Assembly: GCF_018362995.1 (NCBI RefSeq)
Contig: NZ_CP074372.1
Location: 4,278,001 to 4,342,000 of the forward strand
From: Chryseobacterium indologenes
GTDB taxonomy: Bacteria > Bacteroidota > Bacteroidia > Flavobacteriales > Weeksellaceae
DNA length: 64,000 nt
Direction of reading: 5' to 3'
The translations under genes and the position numbers were made by a program. The notes under the pieces were generated by a model. It did no database searches. It was not told where the DNA came from and saw only the letters and a list, made by a program, of their open reading frames with translations. Of this stretch, positions 53,776 through 62,767 are shown piece after piece. Positions within the stretch are counted from its first letter, which is position 1. Each line of letters opens with the position of its first letter.

Positions 53776-56700
53776 ATGAGGAAAAAATACTTAATACTGT
53801 CATTGTTTTTCATGCAGTATTTACACTCACAGATTATAAATTCAAATCCGGCTTCCGCAAGCAGTCCTATGGATAATATAAAACAAATTTATCCGGCTGC
53901 TCCCACTGCTAATAATTTAATGAAATTTGAAGAAGTTCCTGTAAGCTACTACACAGGAATTCCGGATATTAAAATTCCACTTGCAGCTATCTCAACAAAT
54001 GATTCTAAAATTTCTATGAACGTTTCGCTAAATTATCACCCTCTTAATGCAAAGCCTCTTGACAAATCGGGAGAAGAAGGATTAGGATGGAGTCTGTTTG
54101 CCGGAGGAACTATCACCAAAACTATAAGAGGAAGTGCGGATGATCGTAATTTTGAAGGAGTTGAGCAAAGGGTAGGAATTCTTTATGATGAATATAATTA
54201 TGCAGGAGCCCACACCAATTATACAAGAAAATATTTGGATGAGTTAGCAGTAGGTGGTGTATATCATACGGATCAATATAAAAAGCTTTTATTTGATGCA
54301 TTGTTTTTTAGCCGATATGATACTGAGTATGATCTTTATCAATATAATTTTATGGGTTATACTGGGCGATTTATCATTAAAAAATCTTCCGATAATAATT
54401 TATATGTTGAAAAGTTAGATAAAAATAATCTAAAAATTACCATAGGCTCTACTAACTCTGGTAATGCATTAGAGGTAGCATCTTTTATAATTCTTGATGA
54501 ATATGGAAATAGTTTTACTTTTGATGTATTAGAGAGAACTCAAAGATCCAGTATATCTAATAAAATAGGTTATTATGATTCATTTCAAACCAATTCAAAA
54601 GATTCCGGTGAAAGTACTACTGCTTTTCACCTGAGCAAAGTTGCCAACACATCCAAAACAGAATTGGTAAAGCTGGAGTATTATCCTCCTTCCGAGATCC
54701 AGTATACAGATTATTCTAATATAACCAGAAATAAGTTTGCAAGTGAAGATGCAAACTCTTTGCCTGTAGCAACAACTTTCGATAGCCAGATGCCGGCTTC
54801 TTACGAAACGAACATCATCACAAATAATACATTTGTCCGAAGTTTAAAAGAAATAGAAATACCGGGAAAAGGAAAAATTAATTTTACATATTTGCAGGAA
54901 AGAAATGATTCAGGCTATAGTCTGCCTCAGCAGCTGCAAAAATTAGATAAGGTTAAAGTTTTTGATGCATCCGGAAAACTACTGGAAACACACCAGTTAT
55001 CTTATAGCTATTTTACTTATAATTTAGCAGGAGGAAATTTGCCTAACACAACGTTATCACTCTCAAAAGTAACTAAGTTTGATTCTTCTTCCAATAAAGA
55101 ATATGATTATATATTAGACTATACATCCAATCCGCAGAATCGAACTTTGGGAACAGATTCATGGGGGTGGTTTAACTGTCCTCGTCCTAATGCTAATCCT
55201 CTTTTGGCAAAATATGTTTCACCGGATTGTATCAATATGAATATTCTCAAAAGTATGAAACTTCCTTCGGGAGGAATTAGGACTTTTGATTTTGGAGCCA
55301 ATACTTACTCATCAGATCATTTGGGAATGCCAATTACTAATTTTGATGATAATATTGAAAACTGGACTTATAGTAATGTTACTGATGTTACATTACATAG
55401 TACTTTTTTTAATTCTGCTACTTATAGTTTAGGAAAGGTTCTTCAGAATAAAATATTATTATTGGAAAGTGGCGAAATTTTAAACAATAACGATAATATC
55501 GGATTTTTATTCTTAGAAAAATTAAACCTGAGCCAAGAGTTGGTACAGTCATATGGTATCAATACTACAGATAAAGAAATTAATTTAGAAGGCGGACACT
55601 TTTATAGAATTAAATTTACCTGGACCAATTCAAATGACCAGGGAACTGCTAATATTAAATATTCATTTAAGACAAAAAATCCCGTACAAAAACAGTGGCT
55701 TAACGGAGGAGGAATAAGAATTAATACAATCAGTTATTATGACAATCCCAATGATGCCACTCCTCAAAAGAAAGTTACATTTTCATATAACACATTTACG
55801 GATTCAGGAAAAAGTAGTGGTGCCTTGGTATTTCCAAAACCTTTGTTGACTTATAAGTATGGGTATAGTAATAAGTTTGTTTCGACTTGTGGAGGCATGT
55901 CGGTAGGATATTGTCAATATCCTTATGCCAATGAATTTGCGATCTATTCATCTCAGAGTTTTCTTCCTGTTCAGAAAACACAGGGCTCTGATGTGGGTTA
56001 TCAGAATATAACGGTTTTGGAAACGGGCAAGGGTAGAACAGAATATTCTTACACTTCACCTATTGATAAACCAAATCCGGATTCACACTATATTAATTTT
56101 GAATTGCCACCATTTCTTCCCGTAGATAATTATGATTACAAAAGAGGACTATTGACAAAGGATGAAAAAAAGGACAATATGAATCTAAGTCTATATAAAA
56201 AGGATACAGAATATAATATCTATGATTCAAGAGTTCTTACGGGATTAAATATAAGCTACATAAATTCACCCTACTCAGAGTATGTGTATGCTGGTCATTT
56301 TAATTCCTATGAAAATTATTATGCTGGTTGCATACAAAATCAGGGATTGAATGTGTTTTGCGATAACCGCAGCAACGTTAGTAGTATGATGCGAATTCTT
56401 CCAGTGCAGGAGATTATAGGAAAAGCAAATCCTATCCATTCTGAGACTACAGAATCTTTTAACGGGAAGACTTTAAAAACGGTTGAAGATATTACCTATA
56501 ATACCAGAGATTATCCAATAAAACAAAAAGCTACTTTTGCTGACAATACAATTACAGAAACTACTTTCAGCTATGCCCATGAGAAAAATAATCAGAGGCT
56601 TATCAATGCCAATATAATAGGTATTCCATTGCAAACCATTACGAAAAAAGATAATGTAATGGTGTCAAATATAGAAACAAAATATGATAATCCTTTGAGC

Positions 56701-57186
56701 TTACTCCCAAGTTCTGTAATATCTACTGACCTACAAAATGTTATTTCTACAGAAGTGACTTACGATCAGTATGATTTAAAAGGAAACTTACAGCAGTATA
56801 CCACAAAAGATGGTATTTCAACAGTAATTATCTGGGGCTATAACCAAACTCAGCCCATTGCTAAGATAGAAGGTGCCAAATTAACAGATATCCAGCAATC
56901 ATTAATTGATGCTATTGTAAATGCTTCCAATACAGATGCTCTAGCAGCTTCTGGTAATGATGAGACAGCATTTTTATCAGCATTGAATGCCTTTAGAGCT
57001 AATACGGCATTATCCGGTTATCAGATCACTACTTATACTTACGATCCTTTAGTAGGAGTAAGAAGTATCACTTCACCATCCGGAATTAGCGAATTTTATG
57101 TTTATGATTCGGCTAACAGGCTTGAAAAAGTGATTGATGTGAATGGCAAAGTGCTGAAAGAAATGAAATACAATTATAAAAACTAA
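53776..57186 (+). CDS. Large Rhs/YD-repeat-type secreted protein (upstream partner)
   Basis: The 1136-residue protein has a signal peptide (MRKKYLILSLFFMQYLHSQ) and an N-terminal region with VPVSYYTGIPDIKIPLAAIS and SGEEGLGWSLFAGGTITKTI, resembling the SpvB/TcaC-like start of Rhs and Tc-toxin B/C assemblies. Long beta-rich segments follow, and the C-terminus has YD-repeat character (ISEFYVYDSANRLEKVIDVN). It has no Rhs core end and no toxin tip of its own. Placed 5 bases before the DUF6443 Rhs gene, it probably forms part of a shell or exporter partner for it; such gene pairs are common in Bacteroidota. No T9SS sorting domain is visible. Confidence 0.75.
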   Translation: MRKKYLILSLFFMQYLHSQIINSNPASASSPMDNIKQIYPAAPTANNLMKFEEVPVSYYTGIPDIKIPLAAISTNDSKISMNVSLNYHPLNAKPLDKSGEEGLGWSLFAGGTITKTIRGSADDRNFEGVEQRVGILYDEYNYAGAHTNYTRKYLDELAVGGVYHTDQYKKLLFDALFFSRYDTEYDLYQYNFMGYTGRFIIKKSSDNNLYVEKLDKNNLKITIGSTNSGNALEVASFIILDEYGNSFTFDVLERTQRSSISNKIGYYDSFQTNSKDSGESTTAFHLSKVANTSKTELVKLEYYPPSEIQYTDYSNITRNKFASEDANSLPVATTFDSQMPASYETNIITNNTFVRSLKEIEIPGKGKINFTYLQERNDSGYSLPQQLQKLDKVKVFDASGKLLETHQLSYSYFTYNLAGGNLPNTTLSLSKVTKFDSSSNKEYDYILDYTSNPQNRTLGTDSWGWFNCPRPNANPLLAKYVSPDCINMNILKSMKLPSGGIRTFDFGANTYSSDHLGMPITNFDDNIENWTYSNVTDVTLHSTFFNSATYSLGKVLQNKILLLESGEILNNNDNIGFLFLEKLNLSQELVQSYGINTTDKEINLEGGHFYRIKFTWTNSNDQGTANIKYSFKTKNPVQKQWLNGGGIRINTISYYDNPNDATPQKKVTFSYNTFTDSGKSSGALVFPKPLLTYKYGYSNKFVSTCGGMSVGYCQYPYANEFAIYSSQSFLPVQKTQGSDVGYQNITVLETGKGRTEYSYTSPIDKPNPDSHYINFELPPFLPVDNYDYKRGLLTKDEKKDNMNLSLYKKDTEYNIYDSRVLTGLNISYINSPYSEYVYAGHFNSYENYYAGCIQNQGLNVFCDNRSNVSSMMRILPVQEIIGKANPIHSETTESFNGKTLKTVEDITYNTRDYPIKQKATFADNTITETTFSYAHEKNNQRLINANIIGIPLQTITKKDNVMVSNIETKYDNPLSLLPSSVISTDLQNVISTEVTYDQYDLKGNLQQYTTKDGISTVIIWGYNQTQPIAKIEGAKLTDIQQSLIDAIVNASNTDALAASGNDETAFLSALNAFRANTALSGYQITTYTYDPLVGVRSITSPSGISEFYVYDSANRLEKVIDVNGKVLKEMKYNYKN

Positions 57187-57191
57187 AACTG

Positions 57192-60100
57192 ATGAAAAAA
57201 CTTATAATACCAATAGGAGCCTTGCTCTTATCTAATATAACCTATGCCCAGCTTTCCACGATTTCAAGCAATGAAAATTATATTCAGACCAAAACATATT
57301 TAGATTATAATGGAACAGCTGCTACCAAATCCTTAGAAACGGTACAGTATTTTGACGGATTGGGAAGACCCAAGCAGATTATCAACTTACAAGCTTCACC
57401 TTTGGGAAAAGATGTTGTGACCCATATTGAATATGATCCTTTCGGAAGACAGGTTAAAGACTATCTTCCTGTTCCCCAACTTTCCACAAGTAACGGGAAC
57501 TATTATTCAGGACCTTTGGGTGTTTATCCTAACACCTATGGCAATGAAAAGATCTATTCAGAAAAGGTTTTGGAAAACTCACCTTTAGACAGAATTCTGG
57601 AGCAGAAACAAGTGGGAAATGCCTGGGATAACAAACCCGTACAATTTGGATATGACGCCAATGTCGATGGTGAGGTTAAAAAATATACAGCCACTTTTAC
57701 CTATACCACTTTTACTTCCCAACTCATCCCATCCGGTTCCTATGCAGTAGGACAGCTGTATAAAAATACAGTCACCGATGAAGACGGCAACTCAACCATT
57801 GAGTTTAAAAACGGCCAGGGGCAGGTGGTATTGGTCAGAAAAGTAATCAGTGCTACAGAAAGTGCAGATACCTATTATGTTTACAATGATTATAACCAGC
57901 TGGCTTTTGTGATTCCTCCTAAAGCTTCCGTAGAAGCAGATCCCAATACCGTACTTAGTGATTTATGTTACCAGTATAAATATGACGGAAGGAACCGTCT
58001 GGTAGAAAAGAAACTTCCCGGAAAAGGCTGGGAATATATGGTGTATGACAAACAGGACAGGCTGATCATGACCCAGGATGCTGTCATGGGAGCATTAAAA
58101 CAGTGGCTTTTTACCAAGTATGACCAATTCGGAAGAGCTGCCTACACCGGAATATACACAAGTACTCAGGTGTATGGTACAGCAGGAAGAGCTGCAGAGC
58201 AAATATCAGCAGATGCTAAGGGGAGTAATAATGTAACCAGGTCCTCTACCGTAGGATTTACCAACAGCGGGGTAGGAGTATATTATGATAATGGTTCTGC
58301 CAGTTATCCTGGTTCTGTCACTACGCTGTTAACGGTTAATTATTATGATACTTATCCGACAGGCTCCCCTGCGGTAACCAATGTCTTTGCCCAACCTCTT
58401 CTTACAGATAATCCTGCTAATGCACAAACCACTAAAGGATTTCTTACAGCTTCTTATGTAAAGAATATAGAAGATGACAATTGGACAAGGAATTTTATCT
58501 GGTATGATACCAAAGGAAGAAATATCGGATCAAGAAGTCGTAATTATCTTGGAGGCTATACTGTGATTAATAATAAGCTTGACTATACCGGGGTTATCCT
58601 TCAGACCAATACTTACCATAAAAGGCTGGGTTCAGACCCTGAAAAAATCATTGTAGAAAAATTCACCTATGATTCCCAGAACAGGCTTCTGACCCAGACT
58701 CATCAGATAGGAAGTAATCCAGTTGAATACATTGCTCAAAACAAATACAATGAACTTTCCCAGCTGGAATCTAAGAAAGTAGGAGGAATAGCTGCGGCCT
58801 CCCCATTACAGACCATTGCTTACCAATACAATATCCGTGGTTGGATGACTAAAATCAATGATCCTGCTAATCTGAACGGGAAATTATTTGGCTATGAGAT
58901 GAAGTATAACAATCCTGTTTATACCAATACTTCATCCGGAAGGTTTAATGGGAATATTGCTGAGATTGATTGGAATATTTCCAGTTCCGAGGGGTTGAAA
59001 AGATACAATTACCAGTATGATGCTTTAAACAGGGTGTTGAAAGGAGCTTATTCCCAGCCCAATGCTTCTTTAGCCCAAAATAACTATTTTAATGAAGAGC
59101 TGAGCTATGATCTCAATGGGAATATTAAAACCTTAAAGAGATTATCATGGCCTGCTGCCGGAGGAACAACAGCAGAGAAGATTGATGATCTGATCTATAA
59201 CTATCAGAATGGGGACAAAAGTAATGTACTGGACAAAATCACCCTTCCTGCCGGTGTCATTAACAACCGTTCAGGATATGATGCTTTGCAGGGAACTATG
59301 GCTTATAATCCTAACGGGAATATGACCGATCATCCTGACCGTAAAATGAAGATCAGCTATAATTATCTGAATCTTCCCAATAATATTGCGGTTAATGCAG
59401 GGATAATAGATAACTCTACAACCAGTTATATCTACAGGGCAGATGGCATGAAAGTATCTAAGGTATACGATCATAACGGACCTATAGAAACCAATTATCT
59501 TGACGGCTTCCAGTATGATAACAGACATGCCTATGACACTGCAGCTTCTCTTTATACCATTCCTGTATTGAAATTTGTGCCTACCTCAGAAGGGTATTAT
59601 GATTTTACTGAAAATAAGTATATTTACAATTATACGGATCATTTAGGAAATGTAAGAGTGAGTTACAGAAGTAATGGCAGTGGTATAGCTGAGGTCATTG
59701 ATGCCAACAATTATTATCCTTTTGGATTAAAACATCAGGAGGGCCTTATTGTACCAGCTCCTTTTGGAGGGGTTCCATATAATTATAAGTATCAGGGACA
59801 AGAGTTACAGGAGACTGGTTTTTACTCGTTTAAATGGAGAAATTATATGCCTGATATTGGACGTTTCTTCAACATTGACCCGCTCGCTGAAAAATATACC
59901 CATAATAGTACTTATGCGTTTTCTGAAAATCGAGTTATTGATGCGAGAGAATTAGAAGGGTTAGAAGCTGAGTTAATTAATAAATCTACACGGAATACCC
60001 CTGTATCTAATGATATATCTGGATTTAATTTGAATACTCCAGCAAAAGTTGAATTAAGAACAAATGTTACACAAGGCTCTTTTACTAATGAACAAGTTCA

Positions 60101-60548
60101 ACAAAAACTTTCAACCGTAGAAAATAACTTTAAAAAAGAAGGACTCGATCTTACAATTATTCAAGATAGTAATGCTACTTATAACATTGATATGACTTTT
60201 CCAGGACGATCTGTAACAATAGTAAATGATAACGGTACTACTATGACGGGAACAGTTCTTGGAGACGCACCACTCGGAAATCCAATTACAGCAACTGTTA
60301 ATGCAAAGAATGGAGATACAGATACAATTACGCATGAAATTGGTCATACTTTTGGTTTAGAACATATCTGGGAGCCAAATTCAGGAGTTGAAGCTACTCC
60401 TGCCAATATTAACAATAGGATGAATTCATATGAAAACCCAATTTCTTCAATGAAAGGATTAGGTGTGGAATTTAATAAAAATCAGATACAGAAGATGGAA
60501 GAAACTGTTAAAGCCAACTCATTTAGATTACCAAAAAATAAAAAATAA
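57192..60548 (+). CDS. DUF6443 Rhs protein with C-terminal zinc-metalloprotease-like tip
   Basis: The 1118-residue protein has a signal peptide (MKKLIIPIGALLLSNITYAQ) and a DUF6443 start (YIQTKTYLDYNGTAATKSLE). Many YD/Rhs repeats follow (YKYDGRNRLVEKKLPGKGWE, YQYDALNRVLKGAY). The Rhs-associated core runs from about residue 815 (YTDHLGNVRVSYR) to 890 (GRFFNIDPLAEKY). The tip after about residue 910 holds ITHEIGHTFGLEH, with His1048, Glu1049, His1052 and His1058 forming the HExxHxxGxxH zinc site of metzincin-type proteases. The last part NNRMNSYEN could be a Met-turn. By analogy with polymorphic toxins the tip would be a cleaved protease effector. The stop overlaps the next start by one base (TAATG). 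Confidence 0.85.
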   Translation: MKKLIIPIGALLLSNITYAQLSTISSNENYIQTKTYLDYNGTAATKSLETVQYFDGLGRPKQIINLQASPLGKDVVTHIEYDPFGRQVKDYLPVPQLSTSNGNYYSGPLGVYPNTYGNEKIYSEKVLENSPLDRILEQKQVGNAWDNKPVQFGYDANVDGEVKKYTATFTYTTFTSQLIPSGSYAVGQLYKNTVTDEDGNSTIEFKNGQGQVVLVRKVISATESADTYYVYNDYNQLAFVIPPKASVEADPNTVLSDLCYQYKYDGRNRLVEKKLPGKGWEYMVYDKQDRLIMTQDAVMGALKQWLFTKYDQFGRAAYTGIYTSTQVYGTAGRAAEQISADAKGSNNVTRSSTVGFTNSGVGVYYDNGSASYPGSVTTLLTVNYYDTYPTGSPAVTNVFAQPLLTDNPANAQTTKGFLTASYVKNIEDDNWTRNFIWYDTKGRNIGSRSRNYLGGYTVINNKLDYTGVILQTNTYHKRLGSDPEKIIVEKFTYDSQNRLLTQTHQIGSNPVEYIAQNKYNELSQLESKKVGGIAAASPLQTIAYQYNIRGWMTKINDPANLNGKLFGYEMKYNNPVYTNTSSGRFNGNIAEIDWNISSSEGLKRYNYQYDALNRVLKGAYSQPNASLAQNNYFNEELSYDLNGNIKTLKRLSWPAAGGTTAEKIDDLIYNYQNGDKSNVLDKITLPAGVINNRSGYDALQGTMAYNPNGNMTDHPDRKMKISYNYLNLPNNIAVNAGIIDNSTTSYIYRADGMKVSKVYDHNGPIETNYLDGFQYDNRHAYDTAASLYTIPVLKFVPTSEGYYDFTENKYIYNYTDHLGNVRVSYRSNGSGIAEVIDANNYYPFGLKHQEGLIVPAPFGGVPYNYKYQGQELQETGFYSFKWRNYMPDIGRFFNIDPLAEKYTHNSTYAFSENRVIDARELEGLEAELINKSTRNTPVSNDISGFNLNTPAKVELRTNVTQGSFTNEQVQQKLSTVENNFKKEGLDLTIIQDSNATYNIDMTFPGRSVTIVNDNGTTMTGTVLGDAPLGNPITATVNAKNGDTDTITHEIGHTFGLEHIWEPNSGVEATPANINNRMNSYENPISSMKGLGVEFNKNQIQKMEETVKANSFRLPKNKK

Positions 60549-60988
60549 TGAAAATAATATTTTTTTTTATAATTGTTTTACTGACCAACAATAGTTGCTT
60601 CGCACAAAATAATATTGATTTTTATTATCAAGATAAAACGAAAGCAACAGAAACAGATAGTACAGCATATAAATCTTATTTGGAAAATATTCCAAAAGAA
60701 TTTCTTAAAAAAGATGACGAAGTTTTATTATCTTTTAATAATGCTGCTTTTATTGACGATGTTATTACTATAAATGGTAAAAGGTATAATTTTCAAAATT
60801 ATACCTGTGGATATACACAAATTAGAGTTCTTAAAAGGGATGAAAAGATTAAAATTACATCTAAGAAAAAAGGTGAGATGAATTTTAAGCTAAAAAAAGG
60901 AATTGATTACATTATTATTAATGGAGGATTTGATAATAAATGGAGTGTTACATTTTCAGAATATTTTCCTACAATGGAATGCTTATAG
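60548..60988 (+). CDS. Small exported protein, candidate immunity to the metalloprotease tip
   Basis: I do not recognise this 146-residue protein. It has a signal peptide (MKIIFFFIIVLLTNNSCFAQ) and a mature part that looks beta-rich (VLLSFNNAAFIDDVITINGK, KIKITSKKKGEMNFKLKKG). Its ATG overlaps the stop of the Rhs gene by one base, so it is translationally coupled. The position directly behind a toxin tip and the periplasmic location fit an immunity protein that would block the metalloprotease there; this is inference from gene order only. Right after its TAG stop, in the same reading frame, an orphan Rhs core tip begins. Confidence 0.7.
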   Translation: MKIIFFFIIVLLTNNSCFAQNNIDFYYQDKTKATETDSTAYKSYLENIPKEFLKKDDEVLLSFNNAAFIDDVITINGKRYNFQNYTCGYTQIRVLKRDEKIKITSKKKGEMNFKLKKGIDYIIINGGFDNKWSVTFSEYFPTMECL

Positions 60989-61912
60989 AACTACAAGTAT
61001 AATGGAAAGGAGCTTCAGGAGACTGGAATGTATGACTATGGTGCGAGAATGTACATGCCGGATGCTGTAATCTGGGGACAGTATGATCCACTTGCAGAAG
61101 TATCAAGAAGATTTTCACCGTATGCATATGCTTTTAATAATCCTATCAGATTTATTGATCCGGATGGAAGACAAGGAACAGACTGGTTTTGGGACAGTAA
61201 TAAAAAAACATTTACCTATGATGCTTCAATTACTTCTGCCGAACAATTTAATAGTCTCAAAGATCAAGGTTTAGTCCAAGGAGAATATTTAGGAAAAGAG
61301 GGGCAGTTTAATGTAACCTATGGAGACGAAACAATAGGCAAAGTTGCACTTTACAGCGATGGAGATTGGTTAAATATGTCTTCAGGAGATGCAAATAGTT
61401 TTGAATATCACGCTTCTGACGGTCCTGAAAGTATGAAAGGTCAGTTTTTTACTAATTTGGAATCCAGCAGAAACTGGGGTGTACAAGTTCTTGATAAGCC
61501 TTTTACAGTAGGTATTGGAGGAGAACTTACAGTAGGTGCAGGTGCGGGATTTGAAATAGGCTACTTCAGTGGTAACTATGACAGTTCAATATATATTAAT
61601 TTGTATAAATCTTATGGATTAAATGTAGGTGCTGGTGTTGCATATAATGAATATACTACTAAAAATGGATATGATCCACTAACTGCAGATAATATGAACG
61701 GTAAGTACTGGAATGGAGCAGTGGGAATTGGTCCATTTTCTGGAAATTATGGTGAAACTGCTTTAAATGATAAACAACAAAATGTCTCAATGGGTGGTGC
61801 AAGTGTGTCGTCTGGTATTTGGAATTTTTTGAAAAGACCTAAAGTATCATTAGGTGGTAGTGTACAGTTTGGTACAACTTATTCTTCAAAACTTAAAAAA
61901 TTTGGGAATTAA
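60989..61912 (+). CDS. Orphan Rhs tip cassette (core end plus unknown C-terminal domain)
   Basis: The coding frame begins, without a start codon, with [20 protein letters not shown], the conserved end of an Rhs core, and continues [20 protein letters not shown] and [20 protein letters not shown]. The first ATG is at 61028 (294 residues from there). The equivalent site in the full gene is around 59778-59870. After the core comes a domain unlike the metalloprotease: a mixed region, then glycine-rich strands ([20 protein letters not shown] and others) suggesting a beta-rich or membrane-active domain. As the upstream core, repeats and signal peptide are missing, it is probably silent unless recombined into the complete gene. 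Its stop overlaps the next start by one base. Confidence 0.75.
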   Translation, partial: NYKYNGKELQETGMYDYGARMYMPDAVIWGQYDPLAEVSRRFSPYAYAFNNPIRFIDPDGRQGTDWFWDSNKKTFTYDASITSAEQFNSLKDQGLVQGEYLGKEGQFNVTYGDETIGKVALYSDGDWLNMSSGDANSFEYHASDGPESMKGQFFTNLESSRNWGVQVLDKPFTVGIGGELTVGAGAGFEIGYFSGNYDSSIYINLYKSYGLNVGAGVAYNEYTTKNGYDPLTADNMNGKYWNGAVGIGPFSGNYGETALNDKQQNVSMGGASVSSGIWNFLKRPKVSLGGSVQFGTTYSSKLKKFGN

Positions 61913-62238
61913 TGATAAAATATAAAAATGTTATAGGTCTGATATTATTCTGTCTTTTTACTTCAGGGTATTTTTTTTATAAAGAATATCAGAAATCTAG
62001 ACCTGAAAAGATAATACAAAAGAATTTGGATACTAATTTTTTTGGAAAAATTGATAGTTTATATATTGATCATCATAATCATGGTTGGTTAACAATTATT
62101 TTGTCAACAAAAAAGACATTACGTTTTAATGGTTCTGATAGGTTTATATATAAAAAAAATGATAGTATAGTGAAGCATAAAGGGGAAGATAGTGTTTACA
62201 TATATAGAAACGGAGCAGTAAAAGCTTATAAATACTAG
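61912..62238 (+). CDS. Small membrane protein, candidate immunity to the orphan tip
   Basis: The 108-residue protein starts with one hydrophobic helix (VIGLILFCLFTSGYFFY) and continues with a polar domain rich in strands (HGWLTIILSTKKTLRFNG, GEDSVYIYRNGAVKAYKY). The ATG overlaps the stop of the orphan tip by one base, the same arrangement as the first tip/partner pair. No family is recognised. Its position and membrane anchoring suggest an immunity protein against the orphan tip domain, kept active so that the cell stays protected if tips are exchanged or if sister cells deploy that tip. Confidence 0.65.
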   Translation: MIKYKNVIGLILFCLFTSGYFFYKEYQKSRPEKIIQKNLDTNFFGKIDSLYIDHHNHGWLTIILSTKKTLRFNGSDRFIYKKNDSIVKHKGEDSVYIYRNGAVKAYKY

Positions 62239-62310
62239 AATCCCCCCCCGCTCCCGTACGATTATATCGTGTGGTACCCCACTGGCGCGAGCATCTCGCT
62301 CGCCCACAAA
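62239..62310. repeat. GC-rich hairpin element behind the Rhs cassette
   Basis: After a run of eight C (62242-62249) comes GTACGATTATATCGTGTGG and then GGCGCGAGCATCTCGCTCGCC, in which GCGAG (62287-62291) pairs with CTCGC (62295-62299). From memory, similar sequences follow Rhs genes in other Flavobacteriia. The base composition differs sharply from the AT-rich surroundings. Confidence 0.5.
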
Positions 62311-62314
62311 GAAT

Positions 62315-62346
62315 AAAACCACTGCTTTTGCAGTGGTTTTTGTTTT
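62315..62346 (+). terminator. Terminator of the Rhs operon
   Basis: AAAACCACTGC and GCAGTGGTTTT form a perfect 11-bp stem with loop TTTT, followed by a T-rich tail. It lies just before the 22-nt unit array. Confidence 0.85.
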
Positions 62347-62359
62347 AAAAAGTCCTCGT

Positions 62360-62643
62360 ACATCCTTATCAAAATACCATAAACCACTTTATAAATAACC
62401 TTCAGCCACCTGGAAAGTACCTCTAGCCACTATATTAAGTATCTTCAGCCCCTTTATAAAGTGGCTGGAGCCCCTTCGGAACAGCCTCGAACTACTTCAT
62501 TAACGGTCTCCAGACCGTTCTATAAGCCCCTTTACCCACTTATCAAAGTGGCTGGAGACCGTTAATGAACACCCTCTAGCCCCTTATATAACAGGGTATA
62601 CCCCCTTACCCAAGGGGGTAGAGGGGGTTGGTGAAGGGGGTAG
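62360..62643. repeat. Array of about thirteen degenerate 21-23 nt near-palindromic units
   Basis: Successive units start at 62360, 62382, 62404, 62425, 62447, 62469, 62490, 62512, 62533, 62556, 62578, 62600 and 62622. Typical unit patterns are AGCCCCTTTATAAAGTGGCTGG in 62447-62468 (22 bases; key half-sites CCCCTTTA and TAAAGTGG) and ACCCCCTTA with CAAGGGGGTAG in 62600-62621. Most units can fold as CCACTT/AAGTGG-like hairpins. One 17-base stretch, TCATTAACGGTCTCCAG near 62498, recurs inverted near 62551. No constant repeat with variable spacers is seen, so it is not CRISPR, and the spacing is not a multiple of three. Confidence 0.7.
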
Positions 62644-62730
62644 AAGAATATTAAAGTACCTGATAATCTCGTTTTTCAATACACGAACTTTGGGAATTAA
62701 AACAAATCGTATCAGAATATTTTAATTTCC

Positions 62731-62738
62731 TAACTTTG
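62731..62738 (+). promoter_or_regulatory. Promoter -7 element of map
   Basis: TAACTTTG matches TAnnTTTG and lies 29 bases before the map start codon. No -33 TTTG at the expected distance is visible. Confidence 0.5.
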
Positions 62739-62767
62739 TAGTTCTCAATAACAATCAAAACAAAACT

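Noticed and set aside
62242..62249. Phase-variable poly-C tract
   Set aside because: The run of eight C lies after the stop codon of the last small gene, and no downstream frame depends on it.
62360..62643. CRISPR array
   Set aside because: There is no constant repeat alternating with unique spacers, units adjoin directly and vary, and no cas genes are present.
52143..62643. Prophage or tailocin carrying the Rhs genes
   Set aside because: No phage structural, integrase, holin or T6SS-like genes are present; the genes have signal peptides and lie in an ordinary operon.
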